From Larkinella sp. C7 (GTDB lineage Bacteria; Bacteroidota; Bacteroidia; Cytophagales; Spirosomataceae), in assembly GCF_006149005.1 (NCBI RefSeq), contig NZ_VBSL01000018.1, forward strand, positions 1 to 64,000: 64,000 nucleotides of DNA, written 5' to 3'. Below, piece after piece: positions 1-9,029 of the stretch; the first letter of the stretch is position 1, and every line of letters begins with the position of its first letter. A model generated the notes under the pieces. That model had not been told where the DNA came from and did not search any database. It saw only the letters and a program-made list of their open reading frames with translations. The position numbers and the translations under genes were made by a program.

Positions 1-2961
1 ACCGGCACAATTGATGGTTTTGGGAGCCCACTTGAGGGTGAATTCCGAATTCTGTACCCGCGCCCAGATGGTGTGCGTTTGGTTGTTCTTAAGATTTTCA
101 GGAACTATTAAGTTGTATCCATGAGCACCATTGCCTTTCCCGGCATTCTTTAAATCATCCCGGAAGATGTCTGCCAATGTCGATCCAACGGGAATGGCAC
201 TACCAGTCGTTGCTCCATCGAGAAATTCGACGATGACTGGTGTGTTGGGTTTGTCACGATTCCAGACCCAACCAGAGACTGTGTTGCAGTTGACCTGATC
301 AAGGTACCCTTCAAAGTTACCGGTGACGACCGGCATTCCATTAGCGATCACTATGAGATTGACCACAAGGTCGGTTTTGAGCGATCCATCGGTGGCTGAG
401 TAAATTAGCTGGTACGTTCCCTGTTGGTTAGGGATGCCACTAATGACGCGTGATTCGGGGTTAAAATTAAGGCCGTTGGGCAATCCAGTGAGTGAGTATG
501 TAAGCGGATTACTATCGGTGAAGACCGCAAGAGCCCCTGAGTTATAGGCAATATTGATGGTGGCGGATAGGGTAAATGCAACTGGAGCAACTGGGGCTTG
601 GTTATCAGGTGTCGGAGTTACATTTTTAGTGACAATAAATGAGCGTTCTACCGGTGGGGCATATTGGAAGCTACTATTCCCGTGCTGCGTAGCTCGAATC
701 GTCACGCGGCCTATTCCACCAGTGAGATTGATTTGTCCGTTACTAATGAAAGCGGGTCCTTCAATTGCAAACAGACTGGTCGGTAGACCTGATGTTGCCG
801 AAACGTGTGGATTAAACGGGGGGGCGGTCGGTAGTCGATCAGATATAGATGCAAAATCAATTGTCTGAGAAGCTCCTGGACAATCTAAGTAAAGAAACTT
901 CGTATGAGTAGTGCTTAGACCGTTCGCATCGGTTACATCTAGTACAACACCGTACCAGTAACTTGCTGTTCCGTCGCAACTTCCTTCCGATACGGTTACT
1001 GCCCCGGTTTGATTGGCAACTGTAGTTACCACATGCCGGTGATCGTTATGATACAGATAAACTGTCCATCGATAGGATAACTGACCAGGCGATTCGGTAT
1101 CCGTTGCCGTTGCATTCAGATGAATGGTGTATGGAGAGGATATAGTGATGTGGTTCAAATTATCCACACTGGTGGATAGGATTGTTGGGGGGGTATTGTT
1201 AACGGAAACTACCGTCTGAGTCGAGTTCGTTTTATTTTGTTCGTCTGTAACCTTCAACGTAATCGTGTAGGATTTGGGGGTAGCACTGGTGAAAGTTTTT
1301 GTATAATTCATCGCAGTGCTTTTGGCACCGTCGCTGATATTCCATTCATATTTTAAAGGTTTACCTTCTGGATCGTAGGATTCTTTGGCTGAGAAAGTAA
1401 TATTTAATGGACTATTACCAAATGTTTTATCCTGTGTGATTGCTGCGACTGGAGGTTGATCGTTGCTCACTACGAATCGACGGATTACGCCTGCTTCACC
1501 AAATGTTATATAATACAGGTTGCGGTCATAAGGATTGAACGCAACATGCGTAAGGCGCTGCCCCCCGGCATCAGTTACAATTTTTTTAGTTGTTTTAAAC
1601 AGGCTGTTAACCTCGGGTTCATTATCGTGGCCAAAACGCATCCCGGCAATCCACCCGGCATTGTAATCAGCAAAATAATAGGTGTTTTGTAACTCTATCG
1701 GATAGTTACCCCCTCCTTCATGCCAGGCTCCTCCGATTACACAACCACCTTCAAGAACCGTATTGTTTAAGTTGATAACGGTTTCGCCCTGAACGATTTC
1801 GGTATATTTGTTATCCCGCCACTGAATCCTGGGTTTAACCGGACTGATCGGTTCAAAAGCCTTGGTTTTCCAATAGCCCTCCCGGCCTTTCAGGATTCCC
1901 TCATAGTAAGGCCAGCCAAAGTTCTGACCTGGCTGAGTAACTACATTGAGTTCTTCCCAATTAGAAAAGCCAACATCACCAATATAAATAACCCCTGGTT
2001 TACCTTCCTGCGGATTGGTACTGCCACTTCCAGGGCGCACAGATATCCGAAACGCCTGGCGTAATCCCAGCGCATAGACTCGGTTTTGAGCTGCCCGGAG
2101 ACCAAGGCTGGCATCGTAGAAGGGATTTGAAGGTAGCCCATCGCCGGTTTCGGGATCAATCCGCAGAATTTTACCGGACAACGAAAACAATGCCTGAGCC
2201 CGATAAGCCCCTATATTCTCCGTAACCCTATTTTTATCGTAATACCCCGGTTTGCTGCAAGATTCAGGGGTCGTAGTACCAGGGTTTGGAATATATTTAA
2301 TGATTCCCTCCTGCATAGCCAGATTGACCCAAGTCGTACTGTTACATCCAGTGTCTACTTGCTCGAAACTGGAACCATCACCAGTTCCTATCAAAATAGA
2401 GCCATCGGTTCCAGTTGCCAACCCTCCACCGAGGTGAGATAGGGTCAGAACCGGCACACCAGTGTCATGGGTTTCGCCGATCAAGACTTTGCGACTGTTT
2501 AGGTCTACAGAAAAATCAGCATGTACATGAGCCGTATATCGGGTAAGACGACCAAATGACGGATAGTTTTCTAAAGAACGGTTTTTATCATAACCCGGCT
2601 TACCAACGTTCTTATACCAGTACATATCGACGTTGTAATAGAGATAGAACCGCCCGTTTTCTAAAAAATCGCGGTCTAGTGTCATACCGAGCAAACCGTG
2701 GTCACCGTAGTTACCAACTTCTTCTCGGATGTCTAACCATAATGTCGGCGTAGATTCTCCGCGTTTTACTCGATACACAGCTCCATATACGTCATGTGTG
2801 TACAAGTTACCGTTTTTATCAAAAACAATTCCAGTTGCACCACGAATGGGCCCCGCATAAACCTGATCCTCCAGATTAACACCAACCTGAGCGTAGATTG
2901 ATGATGCAAGCAAACATAAGAATAGTACAATGCATGTACGTGTGGTAAAGGCGTTTAGCAT
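1..2961 (-). CDS. Secreted glucose/sorbosone dehydrogenase-like propeller protein with PKD and Ig-like domains (3' end outside window)
   Basis: The minus strand is open without a stop from an ATG at 2961 to the window edge, at least 987 residues. A signal peptide (about 1-25, ending SSIYAQ) is followed by a GSDH-type six-bladed propeller (about 30-495); the family signature HLGGGLATGTDGSILIGTGD lies near residue 174. A PKD domain follows (about 500-585, with SYDPEGKPLKYEW), then less clear Ig-like sequence, a putative Ig module near 790-872 (YSLTGLPNGLNFNPESRVIS) and a Cys-containing module from about 873 (SGWVWNRDKPN) that continues off the edge. Family members oxidise sugars with PQQ, but the domain string resembles large exported Cytophagales proteins that probably end in a type IX sorting domain; that end is not visible. 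Function beyond a secreted propeller is inference. Confidence 0.88.
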   Translation of the reverse strand, partial: MLNAFTTRTCIVLFLCLLASSIYAQVGVNLEDQVYAGPIRGATGIVFDKNGNLYTHDVYGAVYRVKRGESTPTLWLDIREEVGNYGDHGLLGMTLDRDFLENGRFYLYYNVDMYWYKNVGKPGYDKNRSLENYPSFGRLTRYTAHVHADFSVDLNSRKVLIGETHDTGVPVLTLSHLGGGLATGTDGSILIGTGDGSSFEQVDTGCNSTTWVNLAMQEGIIKYIPNPGTTTPESCSKPGYYDKNRVTENIGAYRAQALFSLSGKILRIDPETGDGLPSNPFYDASLGLRAAQNRVYALGLRQAFRISVRPGSGSTNPQEGKPGVIYIGDVGFSNWEELNVVTQPGQNFGWPYYEGILKGREGYWKTKAFEPISPVKPRIQWRDNKYTEIVQGETVINLNNTVLEGGCVIGGAWHEGGGNYPIELQNTYYFADYNAGWIAGMRFGHDNEPEVNSLFKTTKKIVTDAGGQRLTHVAFNPYDRNLYYITFGEAGVIRRFVVSNDQPPVAAITQDKTFGNSPLNITFSAKESYDPEGKPLKYEWNISDGAKSTAMNYTKTFTSATPKSYTITLKVTDEQNKTNSTQTVVSVNNTPPTILSTSVDNLNHITISSPYTIHLNATATDTESPGQLSYRWTVYLYHNDHRHVVTTVANQTGAVTVSEGSCDGTASYWYGVVLDVTDANGLSTTHTKFLYLDCPGASQTIDFASISDRLPTAPPFNPHVSATSGLPTSLFAIEGPAFISNGQINLTGGIGRVTIRATQHGNSSFQYAPPVERSFIVTKNVTPTPDNQAPVAPVAFTLSATINIAYNSGALAVFTDSNPLTYSLTGLPNGLNFNPESRVISGIPNQQGTYQLIYSATDGSLKTDLVVNLIVIANGMPVVTGNFEGYLDQVNCNTVSGWVWNRDKPNTPVIVEFLDGATTGSAIPVGSTLADIFRDDLKNAGKGNGAHGYNLIVPENLKNNQTHTIWARVQNSEFTLKWAPKTINCAG

Positions 2962-3034
2962 AGAAGAATGGTTTAAAGAAAACAATAAAACCTCAGCCAG
3001 AGTGAGAATAAATAGAAGAATCTGAATATTTTTT

Positions 3035-3064
3035 GAAAGATAGCGAACAAAAACTGGCCTACAA
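3035..3064 (-). promoter_or_regulatory. Predicted Bacteroidota-type promoter of the propeller gene
   Basis: On the minus strand a -33 TTG (3064-3062) is followed after 19 bases by TATCTTTC (3042-3035), one base off the TAnnTTTG consensus. It lies about 75 bases upstream of the ATG at 2961. Found by eye. Confidence 0.45.
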
Positions 3065-3185
3065 AAACTTAAAGTTACTTTAACCAAGTATACTGTTAAT
3101 TAACAAAACGCCATAACATGCTGTATCGCTCGAAAGCGTCGGCTTAAGAAGTTTTATATACTACAACTCAAGGAATCGATTAGTC

Positions 3186-3995
3186 CTAATAATCCCCGCC
3201 AGCACCGCCCCCGCCGAAGCTGCCGCCCCCGAAGCCGCCGAAACTGCCGCCACCACCACCTCCGCCACCCCAATTGCCGGACGAACTGCCCCAGCCGGAG
3301 AACGTGGAGGTCGGGAAAGGAACCGGAAAGAAACCCCCGCCCCGGTTTCGGTTGCTGCCACCCCCGCCCCGGTTCCGGCTGATCCAGATGATGACGATGA
3401 TCACAACGAAAATGATCACAAAGAAGAGGATGCCGTCACCGCCACCGCCATCGTCCGACGGATCGGCTTTGTATTCGCCACTGGCCCGGCGAATGATTTC
3501 GTCGGTCGCTTCGTCCAAACCGGCGTACCACTGTTCGCTCTTGAAACGCGGGACAATAATCTGGCTGACAATCCGCTTGGCAATGGCATCCGGAATCGCC
3601 CCTTCCAGGCCGTAACCCGTAGCAATAAATACCTTGCGGGTTGATGGTACCCAGGTCATTACCAGGCCGTTGTTCTGCCCTTTCTGCCCCACGCCCCACT
3701 TGCGGCCGATCTGAAAACTGTAGTCGCCAATCGGGTAAGGTTCGGTGGTTTTGGCAATCACAATGACGATCTGAGTGGACGTCGAGTCGTTGTAAACCCG
3801 TAGCTTTTCCTCCAGTCTCGCCCGTTCGTCTGCTTTCAGAATCCCCACAAAATCATTGACCAGACGCGGTGGATTGGGTCGGGGCGGAATGACATCATCC
3901 TGGGCGTAGGTCCGGAAAGAAACCACGGCCAGCAGAAGAATCAACAGAATTCGAACCGGTATTGCAAAGCGATATGTGACGAAGGGAAGTTTCAT
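3186..3995 (-). CDS. TPM-domain membrane protein with glycine-rich tail (YgcG type)
   Basis: 269 residues. A signal peptide (about 1-32, ending RTYAQ) is followed by a TPM domain (about 42-170, starting LVNDFVGIL), one membrane span (about 189-206, FFVIIFVVIIVIIWI) and a tail made almost only of Gly, Ser, Phe and Asn (GGGGGGGGSFGGFGGGSFGG). This is the typical layout of the YgcG/TPM family, thought to act on membrane or photosystem quality control; its activity in this phylum is unknown. It is the last gene of a lemA-TPM-TPM operon and its ATG directly abuts the previous stop codon. The glycine tail is low complexity and may differ in length between strains. Confidence 0.9.
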   Translation of the reverse strand: MKLPFVTYRFAIPVRILLILLLAVVSFRTYAQDDVIPPRPNPPRLVNDFVGILKADERARLEEKLRVYNDSTSTQIVIVIAKTTEPYPIGDYSFQIGRKWGVGQKGQNNGLVMTWVPSTRKVFIATGYGLEGAIPDAIAKRIVSQIIVPRFKSEQWYAGLDEATDEIIRRASGEYKADPSDDGGGGDGILFFVIIFVVIIVIIWISRNRGGGGSNRNRGGGFFPVPFPTSTFSGWGSSSGNWGGGGGGGGSFGGFGGGSFGGGGAGGDY

Positions 3996-4430
3996 TTAGT
4001 GTGAAATTTCGTCGGAAAGCTCGTTAGAGTCATTGTCCAGACGAGGAAAATACTGTCGTAACTGCTGTCCTGCCCGTTCAATTCCCAGACAGAACCCTTG
4101 CGTAAACCGACCGGCGCGAAAATTGTCACGCATAATGTCTTTGGTGGTTACCCAAAAGTCTTTGGGCACAACCTTATTGATGCCTTCATCGCCCAACACG
4201 GCAAACTTGTGGTCTTCCGTCGCCAGATAAAACAAAACGCCGTTGCGCTGGGCGGTTTGGTCCATGCTCAGTTGCCGGAAAACCTGCACCGCCCGTTCGA
4301 TGACGTCGGGTGTTGGACAATGCAGCTCGAGATGGACCCGGATTTCGCCCGAGGTTTCCAGTTCAGCCGACCGAATCGCCTGAATGATCTGCTGCTGTTC
4401 CTCGGACGTGAAAAGGTTGATTGCGGACAT
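3996..4430 (-). CDS. TPM-domain protein, cytosolic form
   Basis: 144 residues with no signal peptide or membrane span. It starts INLFTSEEQQQIIQAIRSAE and carries the TPM-domain pattern GEIRVHLE and FAVLGDEGINKVV. It looks like the short soluble paralogue of the downstream YgcG-type protein, and the two usually sit side by side after lemA in Bacteroidota. Its stop is immediately followed by the ATG of the downstream gene, so the two are probably translationally coupled. Molecular function is not known; the operon suggests envelope maintenance. Confidence 0.88.
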   Translation of the reverse strand: MSAINLFTSEEQQQIIQAIRSAELETSGEIRVHLELHCPTPDVIERAVQVFRQLSMDQTAQRNGVLFYLATEDHKFAVLGDEGINKVVPKDFWVTTKDIMRDNFRAGRFTQGFCLGIERAGQQLRQYFPRLDNDSNELSDEISH

Positions 4431-4434
4431 AAAG

Positions 4435-4536
4435 GAATTATGAATTAAAAGTTAAGAGTTAAAAATGACTAGCTGAATGCGTCAGCCAACCGCACGGGCG
4501 GCCCCGTCATCACTCTTAACTCTTAATTTTTAACTT
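4435..4536. repeat. Period-7 inverted repeat between lemA and the TPM gene
   Basis: Left arm 4435-4469 reads as five seven-base units (for example AAGTTAA GAGTTAA). Right arm 4506-4536 is its imperfect complement with the same seven-base phase, and the loop is about 36 bases. The right arm overlaps the last bases of the lemA stop codon. The stretch GGCGGCCCCGTCAT (4497-4510) at the loop edge recurs, 13 of 14 bases, in the hairpin at 45299-45365. Confidence 0.8.
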
Positions 4537-5116
4537 AAAACTGAACGGCTGGGGCATTCTGGGCGGCTTGCGACGCTTCGAAGAAACCTTTCGCTGAGAA
4601 ACCGAAGATGCCGGCGAAAATATTGGCCGGGAACGTGCGGACGGAGACGTTGTAGTCTTTCACGGCCGCGTTAAAATCGTTCCGTGCCACACTGATGCGG
4701 TTTTCGGTGCCTTCCAGTTGTGACTGAAGTTCGGAGAAATTCTGCGTGGCTCTCAACTGCGGATAGTTTTCGGACACCGCCAGCAGACGCGACAGCGTAC
4801 CGCCTAACTGATCCTGAGCCGCCTGGAATTTCTGAACATTTTCGGGCGTCAGTTGGTCGGCGGTCAGTTGAACGCTGGTGGCTTTCGAACGGGCTTCCAT
4901 CACTGCTGTCAGTGTACTTTTCTCGAAATTGGCGGCTCCTTTTACGGTGTTCACCAGGTTCGGAACCAGGTCGGCCCGGCGTTGGTATTGCGTTTGGACC
5001 TGGGCCCATTTTTCACCTACATTCGCGTCTTTTCCGACGATACCGTTATATGTACTGCATCCGAAAAAACCAAAAATCAGAACCAGGACGATGCCAATAA
5101 TAAGACCTTTAGACAT
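4535..5116 (-). CDS. lemA: LemA family membrane protein
   Basis: 193 residues. One N-terminal membrane span (about 4-22, LIIGIVLVLIFGFFGC) precedes the LemA helical domain: EKWAQVQTQYQRRADLVPNL, the family signature, sits near residues 36-55, and FPANIFAGIFGF near 160. A Cys at the end of the span could allow lipid attachment (GFFGC), but a LemA span is the usual reading. LemA proteins are anchored at the inner membrane with a long antiparallel helical bundle outside; their role is unsettled. It is the first gene of an operon with two TPM proteins. Confidence 0.95.
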   Translation of the reverse strand: MSKGLIIGIVLVLIFGFFGCSTYNGIVGKDANVGEKWAQVQTQYQRRADLVPNLVNTVKGAANFEKSTLTAVMEARSKATSVQLTADQLTPENVQKFQAAQDQLGGTLSRLLAVSENYPQLRATQNFSELQSQLEGTENRISVARNDFNAAVKDYNVSVRTFPANIFAGIFGFSAKGFFEASQAAQNAPAVQF

Positions 5117-5140
5117 GTTTTTTATCGATTAATTTGTTAG

Positions 5141-5172
5141 CAAAGTTCGTTAAAACCGGATCCGTATCCCAA
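5141..5172 (-). promoter_or_regulatory. Possible promoter of the lemA operon
   Basis: On the minus strand TTG (5172-5170), 21 bases, then GAACTTTG (5148-5141), a one-base variant of TAnnTTTG, about 25 bases before the lemA ATG. Confidence 0.35.
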
Positions 5173-5280
5173 TAAATTACACGGCCGGACGCTTTCGACC
5201 GTAATCCCTCCGCCGGGGTTGATGATTGGAAACCGGCGCAGGCGAGTGGCAGGTGATTTGGGGGAATAACTGATTACGGA

Positions 5281-5296
5281 TACCAATTGATTGGTA
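5281..5296. promoter_or_regulatory. Inverted repeat, possible operator upstream of the SDR gene
   Basis: TACCAAT and ATTGGTA form 7-base arms with a 2-base spacer, about 100 bases before the SDR gene at 5395 and in the divergent gap with lemA. The shape suits a dimeric repressor site; no cognate regulator is adjacent. Confidence 0.35.
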
Positions 5297-5394
5297 AATT
5301 AGTAAAAATATTGCCGCAATGCCGTTATTTAGCGTTTTACATCAATGAATGGGTTGTATACGCTAAAAACGGCCCGGACTAAACCGACTTTACG

Positions 5395-6183
5395 ATGAAT
5401 CTTTCGCTTACCGGAAAAACCGCTATTGTCTGTGGAAGCACGCAGGGAATTGGCTACGCGACCGCCATTGAACTGGCGCTATTAGGAGCGAATGTTACGC
5501 TGCTGGCTCGCAATGAAGAGAAACTGAAAGAGGCCATTGGCTCATTGGACACACAGCAGGGGCAGCAACACCGGTATCAGGTAGCCGATTTTGCCAATCC
5601 GGAAGACGTGAAAACCGCCATCGATGATTATCTGACTGACTTTCCGGATGTTCATATTCTGATCAACAATACCGGTGGCCCGGCAGGCGGCCCGCTGATC
5701 GACGCCAAACTGGAGGAGTTTACCAAAACTTTTGCCGCGCACTTGCTCAACAACCAGATTTTAGCGCAGGCTGTGGTCCCATCCATGAAGCGGGCGGGTT
5801 ATGGTCGGATTGTCAACATTATTTCCACGTCGGTGAAACAACCCATTGTTGGGCTGGGCGTTTCCAACACCATTCGCGGGGCGGTGGCGCAGTGGGCCAA
5901 AACCCTGTCGCTGGAAATGGCCCAATTCGGAATCACGGTTAACAACGTGTTGCCCGGTTATACGCGTACGGCCCGTCTGGATGCCGTGCTGACCATGCGG
6001 GCGAGCGCGCAGAATCAATCACGGGATGAAATTGAAGCCCAGATGCAAGCCGAAATTCCGAGTCGGCGGTTTGCAGAAGCAGAAGAAGTAGCGGCAGCCG
6101 TGGCTTTTCTCTGCACACCCGCAGCGGCTTCGATCAACGGAATCAATGTGCCGGTGGATGGTGGAAAAACCGGTGGTTTGTGA
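5395..6183 (+). CDS. SDR-family oxidoreductase lacking the canonical YxxxK
   Basis: 262 residues, single-domain Rossmann protein. The cofactor loop is CGSTQGIG (about 13-20), with NNTGG near 90 and the C-terminal VPVDGGKTGGL typical of FabG-like enzymes. The catalytic stretch reads STSVKQPIVGLGVSNTIRGA: the Ser is present, but at the place of YxxxK the sequence is SNTIR, so the catalytic Tyr and Lys are replaced. The same SNTIR pattern is, as far as I recall, typical of a subfamily often annotated only as SDR oxidoreductase, so this is probably not an error. Substrate unknown. Stands alone, convergent with the DUF4129 gene. Confidence 0.9.
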   Translation: MNLSLTGKTAIVCGSTQGIGYATAIELALLGANVTLLARNEEKLKEAIGSLDTQQGQQHRYQVADFANPEDVKTAIDDYLTDFPDVHILINNTGGPAGGPLIDAKLEEFTKTFAAHLLNNQILAQAVVPSMKRAGYGRIVNIISTSVKQPIVGLGVSNTIRGAVAQWAKTLSLEMAQFGITVNNVLPGYTRTARLDAVLTMRASAQNQSRDEIEAQMQAEIPSRRFAEAEEVAAAVAFLCTPAAASINGINVPVDGGKTGGL

Positions 6184-6933
6184 TTACCGGTTAAACCGTT
6201 CAAACGACTCCTGCAACGGTTTAAACCGCTCTTCGGTAATCGGGAAATCGCCGTACCAGATGTATTCAAACTGGGTCGTCAGGGTTTCGAATTCTGGTTG
6301 CTTCGGCGATTGCGCCAGTTCGTAGACGTAGCTGCGGTTGGTTTTATTCGGTTTCCAGTCGATCAGGTTGTGGTTGCTCAGGTGTTTCAGCGTTTGCAAA
6401 TAGAGCAACCGCACCGCCAGTCGGTAGTTTCGCTGGTCGATGGCCGCATTGATCTGTTGCTCAAAGTCGATTTCGTGAATATTTTCAGTCAGCGTTTCAT
6501 AAGTCAAGGCTGCTCCCTGTGATTTTTTACTGAAAATGAATCCCATGATTTCGGCCTTGATGATCAGCCAGACTACCAGACTCGCGGCAGCCGCCAGAAA
6601 CACATATTGCCAGAAATTCTGGTAGGATTTGCTCGTCAAAAATTCGCCCACTTTTTGCCAGAACCAACTCCAGAACTTGGACCACAGATTGTTGCCCGGT
6701 TTAAAGTCCTGACCGTACTGGTAATCGCGGTCGTTGCGGTAGTCGTTCAGCTTGGCCGTCGACGGTTTTCGCACCCGGATCGGACTGCGGTCGTCGGGAG
6801 CCGGTTGCGCCTGCGCCGTGTCTTTGGCCTGGGGAACGGGCAATTGGGCCATTGCCGGAAAACCGGTCAGGATCGCCAGGAGCAACAAACCGGTCAGGCG
6901 GTTTTTCGCCTTACGGTTAATAATCACCTTCAT
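6184..6933 (-). CDS. DUF4129-type membrane protein
   Basis: About 249 residues with the start at 6933 (MKVIINRKAKNRL), which gives a clean signal peptide ending GFPAMAQ. A longer frame to 7017 is open but adds a sequence without signal character inside the upstream gene. A membrane span (about 110-130, FLAAAASLVVWLIIKAEIMG) is followed by a cytoplasmic DUF4129-like C-terminus (RLLYLQTLKHLSNHNLIDW, YIWYGDFPI). Its start overlaps the upstream membrane gene by 17 bases. In this phylum DUF4129 proteins usually accompany SpoIIM, RDD, DUF4350, MoxR and DUF58 genes; function unproven. Confidence 0.8.
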   Translation of the reverse strand: MKVIINRKAKNRLTGLLLLAILTGFPAMAQLPVPQAKDTAQAQPAPDDRSPIRVRKPSTAKLNDYRNDRDYQYGQDFKPGNNLWSKFWSWFWQKVGEFLTSKSYQNFWQYVFLAAAASLVVWLIIKAEIMGFIFSKKSQGAALTYETLTENIHEIDFEQQINAAIDQRNYRLAVRLLYLQTLKHLSNHNLIDWKPNKTNRSYVYELAQSPKQPEFETLTTQFEYIWYGDFPITEERFKPLQESFERFNR

Positions 6934-7798
6934 CGCTGGAACGGGGGATGGGTGGGGGCGTGGACGATCCAATGCTGTCGATGGCCGACAGAATGCTGCG
7001 GCCATCCCGCAATTCAACCAGGTTGAAATACTGAAAAGCGATGCCCAGGGCGATAAGCGATGAAACTACCACACTGCCGACCGTACTAAGGATGCTGGTC
7101 AGAATCGTCACGTAAACCGGCATACTGGGGACGAGTTTCAGCGCGACCATCATGCTGACACCGGCTGCGGGCACATTGAAGGCAAAACTGAGAATATAGG
7201 CGATGAAACTGATGATGATGATCAGCCCGAAGGTCGACCACCAGTGATCGCGAATCAGTTCGAAACATCGTCCCATAAACGTGCTGGCCGAACCGTCTTC
7301 CAGGACCACGACCGCCAGTGCCAACGAAAAGACAACGCCCAAATAAATACCCGGAATCAGGAAAAAGAGCGTGGCCGCAATGAGGAGGACGCCAACCATC
7401 AGCCAGGTAATGACAGCTCGCCCAAAGGCACTCTGCACCTCCGCCCAAACCGCTTCGACGGTGATGGGCTCGCCTGGGTTGCGGTTGTAGACTTTCAAAT
7501 GACTGTAGACCGTGAGGTTAACCAGCAGCGGGATGAACAAGGCAAACACAATGGCCACCAGGTAATAAGGGCTCGAAATTTGTCGAATCATCCACTCATT
7601 CATGCGGGGGGGATTCACCCCGGTTGGCTGGGTCGACAGCATCGATGCCGATGCCATGCCCGACGCAATCCCCGCAATCAGCGCCGGAGCCCCGGCAATG
7701 TAGAGCAGCGCCGTGCTGAGACTGCGGATTTGCTTGACGGCATACTGGATCGTGGCGTTGATTTTTTCGCCGAAATCGCGCGTTTGGTAGAGGTTCAT
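6917..7798 (-). CDS. Multispanning membrane protein of the SpoIIM/DUF4129 cluster
   Basis: 293 residues with about five or six membrane segments (for example ALLYIAGAPALIAGIASGM near 30, YLVAIVFALFIPLLVNL near 78, ITWLMVGVLLIAATLFFLIP near 130, FGLIIIISFIAYILSFAF near 190). The charged C-terminus ends IPRSSDEGDY. It resembles the membrane part of glycerophosphodiester phosphodiesterases and DUF975-type proteins, without catalytic residues. Between spoIIM-like and DUF4129 genes on the same strand, it probably belongs to one membrane complex with them. Specific function unknown. Confidence 0.78.
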   Translation of the reverse strand: MNLYQTRDFGEKINATIQYAVKQIRSLSTALLYIAGAPALIAGIASGMASASMLSTQPTGVNPPRMNEWMIRQISSPYYLVAIVFALFIPLLVNLTVYSHLKVYNRNPGEPITVEAVWAEVQSAFGRAVITWLMVGVLLIAATLFFLIPGIYLGVVFSLALAVVVLEDGSASTFMGRCFELIRDHWWSTFGLIIIISFIAYILSFAFNVPAAGVSMMVALKLVPSMPVYVTILTSILSTVGSVVVSSLIALGIAFQYFNLVELRDGRSILSAIDSIGSSTPPPIPRSSDEGDY

Positions 7799-7822
7799 AG
7801 TTTGTTATTCGTTTAATGAATA

Positions 7823-7894
7823 GGAACACCGATTGAACGGATTGAAACTGATTTTATCCGTGGAAATCCGTTGCATCCGTTCAATCGGTGTTCC
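7823..7894. repeat. Inverted repeat whose arm encodes a stop codon
   Basis: Arms 7823-7842 and 7875-7894 are perfectly complementary over 20 bases (core CCGATTGAACGGAT). Repeats of ATCCGT at about 9-10 base spacing occur in the inner part. The right arm supplies the last codons and the TGA stop (7881-7883) of the SpoIIM-like gene. Confidence 0.85.
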
Positions 7895-8855
7895 CATCAA
7901 CTGTAAACTTCTTTTCCAGTTGGATGGGATACAGAATAAAATACCAGACAATGAACGCGGCCGACGCCAGAATAATGGCAGCGCTAACCACCGGATGCAG
8001 CGGTAACCGCGTGACGAAACTCTCCAGAAAACCCGCTGTGATGAAAACCGGTACGAGCCCGATCACAATTTTGAGCCCCTGTTTGGCCCCGCGTTTGAAC
8101 GACTCCAGCCTTGACCAGGTGCCCGGAAACAACAAACTGTTGCCGAGTGTCAAGCCCGCGCTGCCCGCAATCACAATCGCCGAAATTTCCAGCGTTCCGT
8201 GAATCCAAATGGTCAAGACCGACGGCAGCAGCAAACCGCGTTCGTAGAAAAAATACTGGAAAGCGCCGAGCATCACGCCGTTCTGAAACATGACGGCAAT
8301 CGTTCCGAAGGACGCAAACAAACCCAGAATGAACGCGATGAACGAAACCCGGATGTTGTTGACGGTAATGCCCATGAACATATCGGCCTGTCCGCTGCCT
8401 TTGTAAACCGCCAGCGGATCGCCCTTCCGGATGTTTTCGAGCGTCATGTTGACGTAATCATCGCCCAGAATCAGCCGGACAAACAACTCGTCGTTGGCCG
8501 CCGACACCCAGCCCAGCGCAGCCGCTACCAGAAAAATGACGAACGACACCAGCAAAAGCCGGTGTGATTTCCGGAACAGCAAAGGCAATTCTACCGCCCA
8601 GAACTGGACAAAACGGCTGCGTTCCTCCCGTTTGTTGCCCATCAGCCGCCGGTGCATCGTGGCCGCCAGACCGTTGAGATACCGGGTGACGGGCGACGTG
8701 GGGTAGAATGTCCGGGCATACGACAGATCATCGGTCAGTTCGATGAAGTGGTCGGTCAGCACGTCGGGGTTGGAGCGGTCGTTGGCAGTTACCGGTTCGC
8801 TCTCGATCTCCTTCCATTTTTCCGTATTCTGTTTGATAAAAGCCGCTTCGCGCAT
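7881..8855 (-). CDS. Stage II sporulation protein M-like integral membrane protein
   Basis: 324 residues. An N-terminal soluble part (1-100) precedes five or so membrane spans with the SpoIIM-family pattern NNIRVSFIAFILGLFASFGT and a conserved HGTLEISAIVIAGSAGL (about 215-232). This family is widespread in non-spore-formers and is almost always next to RDD, DUF4129 and MoxR/DUF58 genes; it has no proven role outside sporulation. First gene of the minus-strand trio 8855-6184. Its last four residues (GNTD) and stop are encoded by one arm of the 7823-7894 hairpin. Confidence 0.9.
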   Translation of the reverse strand: MREAAFIKQNTEKWKEIESEPVTANDRSNPDVLTDHFIELTDDLSYARTFYPTSPVTRYLNGLAATMHRRLMGNKREERSRFVQFWAVELPLLFRKSHRLLLVSFVIFLVAAALGWVSAANDELFVRLILGDDYVNMTLENIRKGDPLAVYKGSGQADMFMGITVNNIRVSFIAFILGLFASFGTIAVMFQNGVMLGAFQYFFYERGLLLPSVLTIWIHGTLEISAIVIAGSAGLTLGNSLLFPGTWSRLESFKRGAKQGLKIVIGLVPVFITAGFLESFVTRLPLHPVVSAAIILASAAFIVWYFILYPIQLEKKFTVDGNTD

Positions 8856-8975
8856 GAAAAAACCGGGTTATGGGCCGAAAGCCATTGGGTTGGATAAGTT
8901 GCAAATCAAATGCCATATTTCAAAGCCGCTCATACGAACGGGGACAATACGGTCGATTTCGGCAACAAATAGCCG

Positions 8976-9002
8976 TTGTCAAAGGGTTTCTCCGTAAGTT
9001 TG
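8976..9002 (+). promoter_or_regulatory. Predicted promoter of the glycosyltransferase pair
   Basis: TTG (8976-8978), 16 bases, then a perfect TAAGTTTG (8995-9002), about 28 bases before the ATG at 9030. The spacer is a little short, but the -7 element is exact. Confidence 0.45.
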
Positions 9003-9029
9003 TAGTTTCTGTGTGTATTTGGCTATTTT

